From the NCBI GenBank assembly GCA_021372895.1, contig JAJFTP010000011.1:1-36057 (forward strand): a DNA stretch of 36,057 nt, written 5' to 3'. The DNA is from Synergistaceae bacterium (GTDB taxonomy: Bacteria; Synergistota; Synergistia; Synergistales; Synergistaceae). Under the pieces are notes generated by a model. It ran no database searches, had not been told where the DNA came from, and was given only the letters and a program-made list of their open reading frames with translations. This document shows positions 17,143 through 24,685 of this stretch, piece after piece. How positions within the stretch are numbered: position 1 is the first letter of the stretch; every line of letters starts with the position of its first letter. Position numbers and translations under genes: made by a program.

Positions 17143-17171
17143 AAATTATCACTTAAATATATATCTGTCAA
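17143..17171 (-). promoter_or_regulatory. Promoter of the T-box/trpP/ecf operon
   Basis: TTGACA (17166-17171), exactly 17 bases, TAATTT (17143-17148) on the minus strand. It lies just ahead of the T-box Stem I. Confidence 0.75.
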
Positions 17172-17279
17172 CCTTTTTATGAAACCTGATAAATCTCGTC
17201 CTCATTTGCTCAATCATAATGTAAAATTATCTGAGAGCTCTTCACTGCTCTATTTCACATGAAGAAACGAGGATCCAAA

Positions 17280-18287
17280 ATGGGAATCAAACCTCTTTTA
17301 CATATTATCAGCCACACAGACCTCGATGGCGTTACCGCCGCTGCGCTCGCGTGGCACGCAAACCGGGGGACGGGAAGGCTTCTCCGCGTCTCTCTTACGG
17401 GATACGGAGATGTTGACAATCTTATTCTGGAAACGCTGCGGGCGGGCGAGGAACCGCTTGTCCTGGATCTGTTCTGTCAGAGAGAGCAGACGGTAGACGA
17501 AATAGACGGCATCTGGGATGATGACAGGCAGCCCTTTCTCTTCGACCATCACAAGAGTACTTTCGAGCGCTACGGCAATAGAAAATGGGCCGTCATCGAT
17601 ACAAATTACTGCGGGGCGATGGTCTACTGGAACTGGCTCATGGCACAGGACTTCAGCAATGAGCATAAGGCACGTATAGCTGGGATGGAACCGCTTATGC
17701 GGATCGCGAACGACAGGGATCTCTGGCTTGGAGAAATGCCCGAAAGCCGTCTCTGGCAGGGGCTCGTGACGATGTGCGGACATTGGGGCACTTTAATGAG
17801 GCTCGTGACAGATCCTTCGTCTGAACTAACGCCTGATGAACGCTCCGGCGCGGAAGATTTCGTCGCACAACAGGAGGAACGGTTTTCTGCCGCAAAAGAA
17901 AAAATAATTAGGACAGGGAATGAGCTCTCCTTTGTCTGCGACGGGATACTTGAATTCGGGGATGTCTCTGACTTCTGCGGCCTTATCCTCGACAGGGAGC
18001 CGGATCCTCCCCTCGTTGCAGCGGTAGCTGCCAAGCGTATGGGAGGTGACTGGGCGGTCTCCATGCGAAGCCGCGATGGATTTGCCGGGAGGGTTATGGC
18101 TCTTCTCAAAGACGGCAAAAAGGTACGCGGCGGCGGACATGGCGATGCTTCCGCCCTCTACTTCCCACACCATTACAGCGAGGAACAGATCCGGAATTCC
18201 GTCCTCGCTGCCATACGGGTCGAAAAAGAACGCGCTGAAACACCTAAGGTCACACTGGGCGATCTGTTCAAAGGGCTGCAGGCTTGA
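17280..18287 (+). CDS. DHH/DHHA1 family phosphoesterase (NrnB/oligoribonuclease-like)
   Basis: 335-residue member of the DHH superfamily, whose relatives hydrolyse short RNA, pAp or cyclic dinucleotide products. Metal-binding motifs are ISHTDLDGVTAA near residue 11, VLDLFC, and FDHHKST (the DHH motif). The C-terminal DHHA1 domain carries VRGGGHGDASAL, the substrate-binding GGGH. ATG at 17280 is preferred with GAGGAT six bases upstream over the ATG at 17259. The stop codon overlaps the start of the glycosyltransferase gene, so the two are co-translated. The exact substrate (nanoRNA, pAp or c-di-AMP product) is not determined. Confidence 0.85.
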   Translation: MGIKPLLHIISHTDLDGVTAAALAWHANRGTGRLLRVSLTGYGDVDNLILETLRAGEEPLVLDLFCQREQTVDEIDGIWDDDRQPFLFDHHKSTFERYGNRKWAVIDTNYCGAMVYWNWLMAQDFSNEHKARIAGMEPLMRIANDRDLWLGEMPESRLWQGLVTMCGHWGTLMRLVTDPSSELTPDERSGAEDFVAQQEERFSAAKEKIIRTGNELSFVCDGILEFGDVSDFCGLILDREPDPPLVAAVAAKRMGGDWAVSMRSRDGFAGRVMALLKDGKKVRGGGHGDASALYFPHHYSEEQIRNSVLAAIRVEKERAETPKVTLGDLFKGLQA

Positions 18288-19420
18288 GATCAATAGCTAT
18301 ATTCTATGCCTCTGAAGGTACGGGACACAAAACCGCAGCAGAGAATCTGCGGGACTGGTTTTTGCTTGAAAATCCCGGCGGACAGGTGCTTTGCCGTGAT
18401 GTCCTTGACTACATCCCGTCGTGGCTGCATCGGCTGGTATCGGACAGCTATCTTTTTATGGCACGCTATGCCCCATGGGCATGGGGCTGGTTTTACTGGG
18501 GTTCAGACAAACCGTCGCTCCAGACCAGTGCCTTCGAATGGTTTCACTCCGTTTTGTGCAGGCTCTATCTCCCTGGGATCGAGCATGATATCGCGGCGGC
18601 GGGAGCAGAGGCCGCCATATTTACCCATTACTTCGGCGCCGCACATCTGGCACGGCGTAATCTTGGAATGTTCCCTGTATATTACGTGAATACAGACTTT
18701 GTCTGTCACCGTTTTCAACGGGATAAAATATTCCGTGCCTCTTTCGTGGCAAGCCCTATCGCGATAAAGCAGCACAATGACGAGGGGATAGAGAATGTCT
18801 TTGACACCGGTATTCCAATATCTCAGAGATTCTCCGACCCTCCGTCAAAGGCTGCCGCAAGAACAAAGCTGGGGCTTGACTCCGGCCGCAAAATATTGAT
18901 CGTGAGCGGCGGCGGGATCGGAGCCGGAGCTGTTCTTTCTGCCGTTGATTCGCTCGCACGCCGCGAGGACTGGCTGACTGTCGTAATTTGCGGAAACAAC
19001 AAGGCTCTGCGCAAAAAACTTTCTTCCATATATAAGAACGCGGCACACATACGCATCGAGGGTTTTGTCTCCAACATGGAGGATTATTACTGCGCTGCGG
19101 ACCTGTGTGTGATGAAACCGGGGGGACTCTCGCTGTCAGAAGCTTTGGCGGCAAAGCTGCCGCTTATTCTCATGGATCCCATACCAGGCCAGGAACAGCT
19201 CAACATGGATTACCTCTGCGGACTCGGCGCAGCAACCGCACTTAAAGATGCAGTCCGCTCCGCCGACAAAGTACAGAATTTGTTTGAGGATAGAGACGCA
19301 CTGATCAACATGGCCCATGCAATCGCAAAACTCTCAAGACCAGACGCAGCACGTAAAATACTGAAGATGGTCAAAGAAATGTCCTGTTATGATCAGGAGT
19401 CTGCGAATAAGCCGGACTAA
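18284..19420 (+). CDS. GT28 glycolipid glycosyltransferase (MGDG synthase/UgtP-like)
   Basis: Predicted peripheral membrane enzyme that transfers a sugar from a nucleotide donor to diacylglycerol or a similar lipid. 378 residues. The N-terminus IAIFYASEGTGHKTAAENL matches the MGDG-synthase N-domain (the GTGHKTAA glycine loop). The C-terminal half has ILIVSGGGIGAGAVL and MKPGGLSLSEALAAKLPLIL followed by PIPGQEQLN, the donor-binding region of family GT28. It starts at TTG, which overlaps the upstream stop as TTGA. MurG is excluded by the N-domain. Lipid acceptor and sugar are unknown. Confidence 0.85.
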   Translation: MRSIAIFYASEGTGHKTAAENLRDWFLLENPGGQVLCRDVLDYIPSWLHRLVSDSYLFMARYAPWAWGWFYWGSDKPSLQTSAFEWFHSVLCRLYLPGIEHDIAAAGAEAAIFTHYFGAAHLARRNLGMFPVYYVNTDFVCHRFQRDKIFRASFVASPIAIKQHNDEGIENVFDTGIPISQRFSDPPSKAAARTKLGLDSGRKILIVSGGGIGAGAVLSAVDSLARREDWLTVVICGNNKALRKKLSSIYKNAAHIRIEGFVSNMEDYYCAADLCVMKPGGLSLSEALAAKLPLILMDPIPGQEQLNMDYLCGLGAATALKDAVRSADKVQNLFEDRDALINMAHAIAKLSRPDAARKILKMVKEMSCYDQESANKPD

Positions 19421-19525
19421 GCCATATCAATGCACAAGCAACAGAGATGTTCAACAGTTAAACGGCTGTAGGAATGTATATGATATCTTGAGAGATATGG
19501 TCCGCATGTACTTAATTTTTTCAGT

Positions 19526-19559
19526 TTTTATAGTTCTATATCTTTTATAGTTCTATATC
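19526..19559. repeat. Perfect 17-bp tandem duplication at the ppx stop codon
   Basis: TTTTATAGTTCTATATC occurs twice back to back (19526-19542 and 19543-19559). The second copy contains the last codons and stop of the Ppx/GppA gene; the first copy lies just beyond it. Confidence 0.8.
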
Positions 19560-20465
19560 AAACAGCCTATACATCAAACCATGGCGAAGACTGCGGTCGC
19601 TGACAGTTATCTCTGAGACTCCGAATAGCTCCATGACAGCCTTGACTATACATGCGCCTGCAAGAATGACATCAGCGCGTTTAGGTTCAAGCCCCACGAT
19701 TTTATGGCGCTCTTCGAGCGTCTTTGACGCATAACATGCTATCTGCGCATCCACATCAGAGAGAGTCAACTTTGAGCCATGGATCGCGCCAGTGTGATAC
19801 ACGGCCATACTTTGCCTTACAGCGGCCATACTTGTCACGTTCCCTCCGATCCCAACCAGAAGCTTTGGAGCAACGCTGACTAAACCCGCTGCAAGTTCCC
19901 CCTGGATTTCAGACTGAACTTCCAAAAGCAATTCCTCCGGTACCGGCATTTTTGAAAAATACTGCTCCGTTATACGGACGGCGCCGATATTCAGGCTGAA
20001 TTTATTTTTGATGACTCCCTCCTCGCTAAGGACAAACTCCGTGCTTCCGCCTCCGGTGTCGAACATTACAAGGCTGCCATTTGCAGCACCGGGTATTGTA
20101 AATATAACAGCGCTGTATGAAAGCTCTGCTTCCTCTTCCCAGGACAGAATTTTCACATCTATGCCCGTTAGCTCCCTTACCCGCTTTATAAACGCCGACG
20201 AGTTCTTTGCCGTTCGCAGTGCCATAGTGCCTGCCGCCACAATCTCCTCCGCTCCAGCTTCTCGCGCTTCCAGGACAAAGCCGGCGACGATCTGAGCATT
20301 GCGTTCCAATGGCACATGCCCGATCTCACCGGAGATATTAAGTCCTTCCCCAAGCTTTGATATTTCACTGACATCCTTGATAAATACCAGCATATCCTTC
20401 TTGATTTTCTCTGCGAGGCAAAATTTAACAGAGTTTGTGCCTATATCTATGACCGCTTTTTTCAT
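19545..20465 (-). CDS. Ppx/GppA family phosphatase
   Basis: Exopolyphosphatase or pppGpp phosphohydrolase family with the sugar kinase/actin fold. 306 residues, the short form without the C-terminal HD-like domain of E. coli Ppx. Seen: AVIDIGTNSVKFCLAE at residue 4 (phosphate 1 loop), AAGTMALRTAKNSSAFI, MFDTGGGSTEFVLSE (phosphate 2 loop with the catalytic region), and LLVGIGGNVTSMAAV. AGGAG lies ten bases upstream of the ATG. It is convergent with the glycosyltransferase gene. Polyphosphate versus pppGpp preference cannot be decided. Confidence 0.9.
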   Translation of the reverse strand: MKKAVIDIGTNSVKFCLAEKIKKDMLVFIKDVSEISKLGEGLNISGEIGHVPLERNAQIVAGFVLEAREAGAEEIVAAGTMALRTAKNSSAFIKRVRELTGIDVKILSWEEEAELSYSAVIFTIPGAANGSLVMFDTGGGSTEFVLSEEGVIKNKFSLNIGAVRITEQYFSKMPVPEELLLEVQSEIQGELAAGLVSVAPKLLVGIGGNVTSMAAVRQSMAVYHTGAIHGSKLTLSDVDAQIACYASKTLEERHKIVGLEPKRADVILAGACIVKAVMELFGVSEITVSDRSLRHGLMYRLFDIEL

Positions 20466-20552
20466 TTTAAACCAGCTCCTGGGCCTTTCCCTGCAGTTTT
20501 ACATCATCCAAGCTTTACTCTGCTAAGCCTTTTTAGTATAGCATAGCCTAAT

Positions 20553-20592
20553 TTACAGAAAAAGACGGGCATATGCCCGTCTTTTTCTGTAA
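20553..20592 (-). terminator. Terminator after the orphan TRAP receptor
   Basis: A perfect 40-bp palindrome centred at 20572/20573, with core ACGGGCATATGCCCGT and a CTTTTTCTGTAAA tail on the minus strand. Located between the receptor gene and the Ppx/GppA gene. Confidence 0.85.
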
Positions 20593-20613
20593 CGTGCACT
20601 GTAAGACGAATCG

Positions 20614-21627
20614 TTATTTGCTCTTGGGTGCAAACTGTCTGCGAAACTCATTCATGAGATCCTTACCCATATTGGCGTCAAGTTTAACCCAGCTCTTTGA
20701 GATAGCAGCCTGGAGCGGAGCAAGCTCCTTGTCCGTGTAGGTGTATACCTTAATGCCTTTTTTTCTCATCAGGTCCATGTAGCGGGCGTCATCTTTCTTC
20801 GCCTGGTCAATCGATTTTGCCGCAACCTTTGAAACTGCGTCAGAGATGATTTTCTGATCTGCAGGCTTCAGTTTACCCCATGTTTTCTGGCTCATAAGGT
20901 AAGACTCGTTTTCAAGTGAGTAATTTAGCTGATACCAGTACTTCATGGCGTCCTTCAGCACTGTGTAGGCAAGTGCGGGAGGGATTGAAGAAACTGCGTC
21001 ACAGACTCCTGTCTGCATTGACTGGAAGATGTCAGCGTATGGCAGGGATATTGTCTTGTATCCCATTGCCTCAACTCCGGTCTTATATACATCCATAAAA
21101 GGGACACGCGTAAGCACACCCTTGTTGACAGTCGGATTGAGTGGTTCTCTGACCGGCTTTGTACTCCCGAGTCCAATCATCCCTTCGACGTTGAAGCCAA
21201 GAAACTTGACGCCGAGACGGGTATGGAACTGATCCATCTTCGTCGCCATCCATCCGTTGGGCTTGAAAGCCTTCTTGATTCCGTCGTATCCTGTCACGAA
21301 ACCGTTAATATAGACGAGCTCCATTCGCGGGTCAAACTGACTTGGAACGGAGATAAGAGCCATGTCGATTGTACCGCGGATGAGCTCTTCATAGACTAAT
21401 GTATAGTCTCCAAGCTGATTCGCAGGAAAAATTTTAATATCTATCCGTCCGTTTGACTTTGCTGCGACTTCTTTGGCTACTTCCTTCATGAAACCGGTTG
21501 CGGTGTGGTCGGGCGGGAACTGCCCCGCAAAACGCAGAGTCGTCTGCGCAGCCGATGCAATTGTTGCCATTGCCGTAAGGATAAACATTGCTGCAAGTAC
21601 TGATGCAATTTTTTTGATTCTTTTCAT
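20614..21627 (-). CDS. TRAP transporter solute-binding protein, DctP family (orphan copy)
   Basis: Periplasmic receptor of 337 residues. Signal peptide at residues 1 to about 26 (MKRIKKIASVLAAMFILTA, then ASAA). The mature protein begins TTLRFAGQFPPDHTA, with IKIFPANQLGDY, RGTIDMALISV and VLTRVPFMDVY, where the Arg is the carboxylate-binding residue of the family. Start chosen at 21627 with GAGGAG and AGAAGG upstream. It is closely related along its whole length to the receptor at 24686-25693, including GVLTRVP, QSMQTGVCDAV and GIKV. It has its own promoter and terminator and no adjacent permease of its own. Confidence 0.93.
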   Translation of the reverse strand: MKRIKKIASVLAAMFILTAMATIASAAQTTLRFAGQFPPDHTATGFMKEVAKEVAAKSNGRIDIKIFPANQLGDYTLVYEELIRGTIDMALISVPSQFDPRMELVYINGFVTGYDGIKKAFKPNGWMATKMDQFHTRLGVKFLGFNVEGMIGLGSTKPVREPLNPTVNKGVLTRVPFMDVYKTGVEAMGYKTISLPYADIFQSMQTGVCDAVSSIPPALAYTVLKDAMKYWYQLNYSLENESYLMSQKTWGKLKPADQKIISDAVSKVAAKSIDQAKKDDARYMDLMRKKGIKVYTYTDKELAPLQAAISKSWVKLDANMGKDLMNEFRRQFAPKSK

Positions 21628-21799
21628 CCTTCTGTTTCTCCTCTCAAATTGTCCATACGTTATATTTACTTGATCCACAGCCATTTGGCTGTAAAACACT
21701 GATATATATTAGGATTTGCGTCTATTTATACCTCTCCTATAAATCCTATCTATATGCCGAATATTTTTAGGGGATACGGAAAAATGCTTCCGGTTGTTT

Positions 21800-21816
21800 T
21801 TGTACATTGAATACAA
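21800..21816. promoter_or_regulatory. Operator-like inverted repeat at the orphan TRAP receptor promoter
   Basis: TTGTA (21800-21804), seven bases, TACAA (21812-21816). It overlaps the -10 box and the expected start of transcription, the usual place for a repressor such as a GntR-type regulator (the regulator class is a guess). Confidence 0.4.
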
Positions 21817-21843
21817 GATATATTAGAGGTGTGTATCTGTCAA
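21815..21843 (-). promoter_or_regulatory. Promoter of the orphan TRAP receptor gene
   Basis: TTGACA (21838-21843), 17 bases, TATCTT (21815-21820) on the minus strand, about 190 bases before the start codon. A small hairpin (ACAGCC/GGCTGT, 21677-21692) lies in the leader. Confidence 0.65.
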
Positions 21844-22031
21844 CAACAGACTATTTTATATGTGATTATTGGTTATTGTTTAATATAAAAAAAATAAGGG
21901 AATGAAGTTGAATGTTTATGCGCCTTCACGGCAGCATGGACGATATACATTGGTATTACTTATATTATCAATATAAGTATATATTTACATGCGAAGATGA
22001 AAAGTAATGGCAACCGTACTTACAGGCAAAA

Positions 22032-22058
22032 TAAAAACGCCTGCCTCTCAAGCAAGCG
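22032..22058 (-). terminator. Terminator after the small membrane protein gene
   Basis: CGCTTGC, seven-base loop, GCAGGCG, followed by TTTTTAT on the minus strand. Confidence 0.65.
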
Positions 22059-22085
22059 TAATATATCAGATTAATTTTGCCTCTT

Positions 22086-22346
22086 CTATTTATCGAGCGG
22101 TGGAAGCGGGGTTATCTCTTCTTCCTTTGAAAATTCCTTCTTAGGAACCCGTCTTTCCCACCAATTGGCCAAACTCTCCATATATAACTGCGCCCAAACC
22201 GGGTCCGGCCACTTTTTCCTATGCGCTGTGGTGGAGAAACATGCGCACATCATCGCAGCAAAATAAAGATACGGATGCTGGAATGCAAGAGCAGCACCAA
22301 AAAAAATAAAACACAGCGACGCAAACAGATCTTTATAGAAATACAC
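22086..22346 (-). CDS. Small hypothetical membrane protein
   Basis: 86 residues; I do not recognise the family. The N-terminal half is hydrophobic (LFASLCFIFFGAALAFQHPY and YLYFAAMMCACF), enough for one or two membrane segments, and the C-terminal half is charged (RRVPKKEFSKEEE). It starts at GTG with AGGAAG upstream. Evidence that it is a real gene: an extended -10 promoter (TGG-TATAAT) about 40 bases upstream and an intrinsic terminator just after the stop. It lies between the TRAP membrane genes and the orphan TRAP receptor, so it may be related to that transporter, but nothing proves it. Confidence 0.6.
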   Translation of the reverse strand: MYFYKDLFASLCFIFFGAALAFQHPYLYFAAMMCACFSTTAHRKKWPDPVWAQLYMESLANWWERRVPKKEFSKEEEITPLPPLDK

Positions 22347-22381
22347 ACTATCGCTTCCTGTCCCGTAGAAAATATTATAAA

Positions 22382-22390
22382 ATTATACCA
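22382..22390 (-). promoter_or_regulatory. Extended -10 promoter of the small membrane protein gene
   Basis: TGG followed by TATAAT on the minus strand (TATAAT at 22382-22387). The -35 region is poor. Confidence 0.4.
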
Positions 22391-22564
22391 GATAAGATGT
22401 GACTTTTAACCTTTTCGACGATTGCCAATAAGCTGCGCCATTTAGGAAAACCGCTGAGATCCCTGGCTCCCGGACCGTTTGTGCCGTGATCTTATGTAAT
22501 AGGCATGTACTTGGAAACCGACCACGATGCAATTGTTTGTTGGATATATCCACGAAAGCCTGTC

Positions 22565-22622
22565 TAAAAGAAAGGGACTCTCAGCGCATATTTTTATATG
22601 CCCAAGAGCCTCTTTCTTTTTG
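22565..22622 (-). terminator. Terminator of the DctPQM operon
   Basis: Long stem with A-rich base (AAAGAAAGAGGCTC opposite GAGTCCCTTTCTTT) and a loop around GCATATAAAAATATGC, ending in TTTCTTTTA on the minus strand. Confidence 0.75.
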
Positions 22623-22682
22623 TAAATTCAGTGTCAAAGTAAATAAAATAGGTTTATATCTCGCTCCTGGGTATCAATCGGC

Positions 22683-23999
22683 TTACCAAGGAAGGCCAAG
22701 TATGATATGCGGCAGAAAGAGTGATACTCTTGGGATATATGTCGTCACGATAAGAACCGGTATCCAGCAGAGAGCCATTAAGGTCAGGGCCGGTTTCATT
22801 ATCTCGTTTATAGACGCCCCTCCGACTCGCCCGCTCAGATAGAGAACCGGCGCACAGGGCGGTGTTATACAGCCAAGAGCTGTGTTGACTCCGACAATCG
22901 CAGCGTAATGGACTGGGTCAACGCCAAGTTTGGCAATTATTGGCAGCAGGATCGGCGTTGTAAGTACAACAACGCTGATGTCGTCCATGAGCATCCCCAT
23001 CAGAACAAGGAAGACGTTTATCATGAACATTATAATCAACGGATTCTTTGAGATGGAATAGAAGAGGTAGAGCACCTTTCCCGGCAGGTCTTCAAGGATA
23101 TAGAGCCTTGATAGCATCGAGACAGAGTAGAGCATGACCATAATGACGCCGGTCGTGATAGAGCCTTCGATCACTATGGAATAAAGAGTCTTGTAATTGA
23201 GCCCCTTGTAGACGTAAAGTCCGATCGGGATACAGTAGAGGACGGCCAGTGCCGAAGCTTCCGTAGTCGTCATTACTCCTCCGTATATCCCGCCGAGGAC
23301 CATAACCGGCATTACCAGCGCCGGAATTGCAAGATATCCGCGCTTCATGAACATATCCACGCGCTCCTTAGGGGAACGCTTCTGGCTGACAAGTATATCT
23401 TTATTGTTGCGGAGCATCCATAGATTGATAACACTTAGCAGAACTATCGTTACAATTCCAGGTCCGATAGTGGAAAGGAAACAGGCGAGAACTGATATCC
23501 CGCTTATCCACGCGAAGATGATAAGGGTCGCGTTGGGCGGGATCAGCAGCCCAAGCAAAGAAGCGTTGGCCATGAGCGCGCATGCATGCCCCATGGGATA
23601 GCCTCCCGCCTTAAAACGCGGGAACATTATAGCGCCGATGCATGAGAGAGTGGCGCATGCCGCTCCGCAGATTGAACCGAATACCGCACATGAGATTATC
23701 CCGACTACTCCGAGTCCGCCTTTTATGTGGCCCACAAAGACATCGACCATATCTATGAGCTTTTCAGCGATGCGCCCTCTCTCCATAATACCGCCTGAAA
23801 TGATGAACATGGCAATGGCGATCAGGGAGACGGAATTCATCTGAGTAAAGCCGTAGGGGAGAAGCTGGGTCGCCTGATAGCCGGCCTGGTCCACTCCGCC
23901 AAAGAAGATAAGCCAGGCACAGGACGCCATGAAACTGACCGGAACCGGCACACCAATGACAAGACACGCCATTAGAATTACAAGTGCTATATAAATCAT
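22683..23999 (-). CDS. dctM: TRAP transporter large permease subunit DctM
   Basis: Transport-catalysing membrane subunit, 438 residues, within the usual 425-440. It has about 12 hydrophobic segments. Family blocks are GVPVPVSFMAS at the N-terminus, GGIMERGRIAEKLIDM, GGLGVVGIISCAVFGSICGAACATLSCIGAIMFP, and late DDISVVVLTTPILLPI with GCITPPCAPVLYLSGRV. The start overlaps the DctQ stop by four bases (ATGA). A long terminator follows. Confidence 0.95.
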   Translation of the reverse strand: MIYIALVILMACLVIGVPVPVSFMASCAWLIFFGGVDQAGYQATQLLPYGFTQMNSVSLIAIAMFIISGGIMERGRIAEKLIDMVDVFVGHIKGGLGVVGIISCAVFGSICGAACATLSCIGAIMFPRFKAGGYPMGHACALMANASLLGLLIPPNATLIIFAWISGISVLACFLSTIGPGIVTIVLLSVINLWMLRNNKDILVSQKRSPKERVDMFMKRGYLAIPALVMPVMVLGGIYGGVMTTTEASALAVLYCIPIGLYVYKGLNYKTLYSIVIEGSITTGVIMVMLYSVSMLSRLYILEDLPGKVLYLFYSISKNPLIIMFMINVFLVLMGMLMDDISVVVLTTPILLPIIAKLGVDPVHYAAIVGVNTALGCITPPCAPVLYLSGRVGGASINEIMKPALTLMALCWIPVLIVTTYIPRVSLFLPHIILGLPW

Positions 24000-24586
24000 A
24001 CTGTTTTACCTCCGGCAAAAAGGGCTTTTGTCGCTCTGTAGGCTTCCCAGCCAAAGTAATATGACATTGAAACAAGCCCCATGAATATCGGAAGGTAGCC
24101 CGTCCACATTGGGATTCTCCATGCGACGGACTTAGGAATGGCAACCCCTGTCCCCAGAGGCCCCAGGAAACCGAACATGAAGAAATCGTATCCCCACCAA
24201 GTGAAAAGCAATGTGACCCCAAGGGTAATGACGGTCTTTACAAAAATCAGCAGCCTCTTTACGGTCCCTTCTTTAACGTAGGACACAACGAGATCCGCTG
24301 ATACATGCGACCCGGCAAATGCTCCGTATCCTGCACCCATAAAATATAGCCAGAAGGCGAATATCTTGATCCATTCCTCATAGCCATAGAGGTCCATTTC
24401 GAGTATATAACGCATAACTGTTGCTGCGCTTATGATAACAACCAGCAGCATCGCCATCGTAAAACATATGACAGAATAGATGCTGACAGTACATTTGTCA
24501 AAGAAATTCGTTGGTTTTCTTAAAGTTGAAACCGGCACTTCGTATACGTATTCGCTGTACTTCTGCTGTGTTTCTGCTTCAGACAT
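23996..24586 (-). CDS. dctQ: TRAP transporter small permease subunit DctQ
   Basis: Small membrane subunit with four predicted helices, 196 residues. After a polar 35-residue N-terminus come SVICFTMAMLLVVIISAATVMRYI, then the conserved YGYEEWIKIFAFWLYFMGAGYG and GSHVSADLVV (the E-E-W and G-S-H-V blocks of DctQ proteins). ATG at 24586 is used with AGGAG nine bases upstream; a TTG one codon earlier is less likely. It overlaps dctM and lies 100 bases after the receptor gene. Confidence 0.93.
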   Translation of the reverse strand: MSEAETQQKYSEYVYEVPVSTLRKPTNFFDKCTVSIYSVICFTMAMLLVVIISAATVMRYILEMDLYGYEEWIKIFAFWLYFMGAGYGAFAGSHVSADLVVSYVKEGTVKRLLIFVKTVITLGVTLLFTWWGYDFFMFGFLGPLGTGVAIPKSVAWRIPMWTGYLPIFMGLVSMSYYFGWEAYRATKALFAGGKTV

Positions 24587-24616
24587 CAAAAGTTGCTCCT
24601 TTCAAAACAGAAAACC

Positions 24617-24636
24617 GGGGAGGGGCACCCCTCCCC
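24617..24636 (-). other. Intercistronic G-C hairpin between receptor and dctQ
   Basis: GGGGAGGG and CCCTCCCC with a four-base loop, followed on the minus strand by GGTTTTCTGTTTTG. It is a weak terminator or a stabilising structure. It resembles in position the hairpin between the TAXI receptor and its permease. Confidence 0.6.
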
Positions 24637-24685
24637 ATTCGAATTTTCCTGTAAATTACTACAGATAAACTTATCTATCCATTAT

